NCBI GenBank assembly: GCA_005801025.1
Contig: SYDZ01000068.1
Coordinates: 1-6,548, forward strand
Length of the DNA: 6,548 nt
From: Actinomycetota bacterium
GTDB lineage: Bacteria > Actinomycetota > Acidimicrobiia > Acidimicrobiales > Ilumatobacteraceae
Direction: 5' to 3'
Of this stretch, positions 6,178 to 6,548 are shown piece after piece. The translations under genes and the position numbers were made by a program. The notes beneath the pieces were generated by a model. It searched no databases and was not told where the DNA came from. It saw only the letters and a list, made by a program, of their open reading frames with translations. Numbering within the stretch: the stretch's first letter is position 1; each line of letters starts with the position of its first letter.

Positions 6178-6548
6178 TTAGCCGCGCGTAATAGCAGCCA
6201 CAATTTCTTCAAGGGCAGCGTCGGCGTAGACCCGCATTTCGTCGTCGGTGCGATCTTGGATGGGGTGAGGTGTAAAGACTCTTGCCACATCGGGAAAACC
6301 CAAAGATCTTGACTGAGCATCGGCAGCGGAAATGAATTCAGAAGACGCCACAAATACGCCGGGAATACCCCGACGCTCTAGATCCACAATGTCGTGCACA
6401 CTGCACGACGTACAACTGCCTCAATCGGCAAGTGCTTCAATGATCACTTGGCAGTTGATGGAAATTTCATGTCGTAGGTCGACAGGTGCCGGCTTGGTGA
6501 ATGTCGGCTTTTTGTAACGCTTGACGTCAGCACCCATCTCTGACAGAC
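6178..6548 (-). CDS. UGSC-family selenoprotein, in-frame TGA read as selenocysteine; 5' end outside the window
   Basis: The minus-strand frame is open from the window edge (first codon CTG 6546) to TAA 6178-6180 except for TGA at 6421-6423. Read through, it gives 122 residues with Sec at 42 in A-L-A-D-U-G-S-C-T-S-C-S-V-H-D. Upstream text (GADVKRYKKPTFTKPAP) and downstream text (DLERRGIPGVFVASSEF, then PHPI and an acidic helical C-terminus) are both typical, as I remember them, of the UGSC (seleno)protein family, whose name comes from this motif; some members have Cys at the Sec site. An N-terminal portion, probably a few tens of residues, is missing beyond 6548. Sec42/Cys45 and Cys45/Cys48 form possible redox pairs. 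The family's reaction is not known to me. A hairpin at 6391-6409 fits a bacterial SECIS. A conventional gene call would show only a 73-aa piece from GTG 6399. A nonsense mutation is the alternative, but the motif and hairpin argue against it. Confidence 0.9.
6391..6409 (-). promoter_or_regulatory. Candidate bacterial SECIS hairpin
   Basis: On the coding (minus) strand GTCGTGCA (6409-6402) pairs perfectly with TGCACGAC (6398-6391) around a GTG loop (6401-6399). There are 19 bases between the UGA and the loop. Bacterial SECIS elements lie within the coding sequence just after the UGA, with the apical loop roughly 16-37 bases downstream and a G in the first or second loop position. All three conditions are met here. 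SelB would bind this element to deliver Sec-tRNA. Confidence 0.75.
6421..6423 (-). other. Recoded UGA codon (selenocysteine)
   Basis: The single in-frame TGA of the UGSC gene, preceded by GCC GAT (Ala-Asp) and followed by GGC AGT TGT (Gly-Ser-Cys). It sits exactly where the family carries Sec or Cys. Reading it as Sec requires SelB and tRNA-Sec encoded elsewhere. Confidence 0.88.

Noticed and set aside
6178..6399. A separate small 73-aa gene starting at GTG 6399
   Set aside because: The coding sequence clearly continues upstream in the same frame through the TGA into family-like sequence; the GTG is an internal Val codon in S-V-H-D and has no ribosome site.
6421..6423. The TGA as a nonsense mutation making a pseudogene
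   Set aside because: It falls exactly at the Sec/Cys position of a family named for U-G-S-C, is followed by a SECIS-like hairpin, and the flanking frame shows no other damage. It cannot be fully excluded without the Sec machinery.

Overview
The window looks like chromosomal DNA of an actinobacterium-like organism with a base composition near 50% GC. Clues are frequent GTG/TTG start codons, tight gene packing, start sites that look leaderless, and the protein types: a short MutY without the usual C-terminal half, and a single-domain MaoC hydratase of the kind seen in streptomycete ethylmalonyl-CoA clusters. A moderate-GC aquatic lineage such as Acidimicrobiia would fit, but that placement is inference. 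No mobile element, CRISPR array, tRNA or rRNA gene was seen, and no gap between genes exceeds 300 bases.

Layout. At the left, on the minus strand, is a 546-residue acyl-CoA dehydrogenase with an extra N-terminal helical domain, built like (2S)-methylsuccinyl-CoA dehydrogenase. A divergent promoter region of about 115 bases separates it from a plus-strand run of five genes. These are a LOG-family phosphoribohydrolase, a class-C beta-lactamase-like serine hydrolase (overlapping the first by ATGA), a multi-pass flippase-like membrane protein, a MaoC hydratase resembling mesaconyl-CoA hydratase, and the DNA repair glycosylase MutY (overlapping the hydratase gene). A convergent minus-strand gene fills the right edge and runs out of the window.

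Main discovery. The right-edge gene is a selenoprotein. Its frame is open from the window edge to 6178 except for one TGA at 6421-6423. That TGA lies in Ala-Asp-[TGA]-Gly-Ser-Cys-Thr-Ser-Cys, the signature of the UGSC family of (seleno)proteins, and is followed at the right distance by a perfect 8-bp hairpin with a GUG loop, as expected for a bacterial SECIS. Conventional gene calling would stop at the TGA and report only a 73-residue fragment starting at GTG 6399. The function of the UGSC family is not known to me; the U-x-x-C and C-x-x-C pairs point to thiol/selenol redox chemistry. The organism must then encode SelA/SelB/SelC/SelD (or equivalents) elsewhere.

How the genes may work together. 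The dehydrogenase and the MaoC protein could catalyse consecutive steps (methylsuccinyl-CoA to mesaconyl-CoA to beta-methylmalyl-CoA) of the ethylmalonyl-CoA pathway for acetyl-CoA assimilation. The diagnostic crotonyl-CoA carboxylase/reductase is not in the window, so this is a hypothesis. The LOG protein, serine hydrolase, flippase-like protein and MutY have no obvious common pathway.
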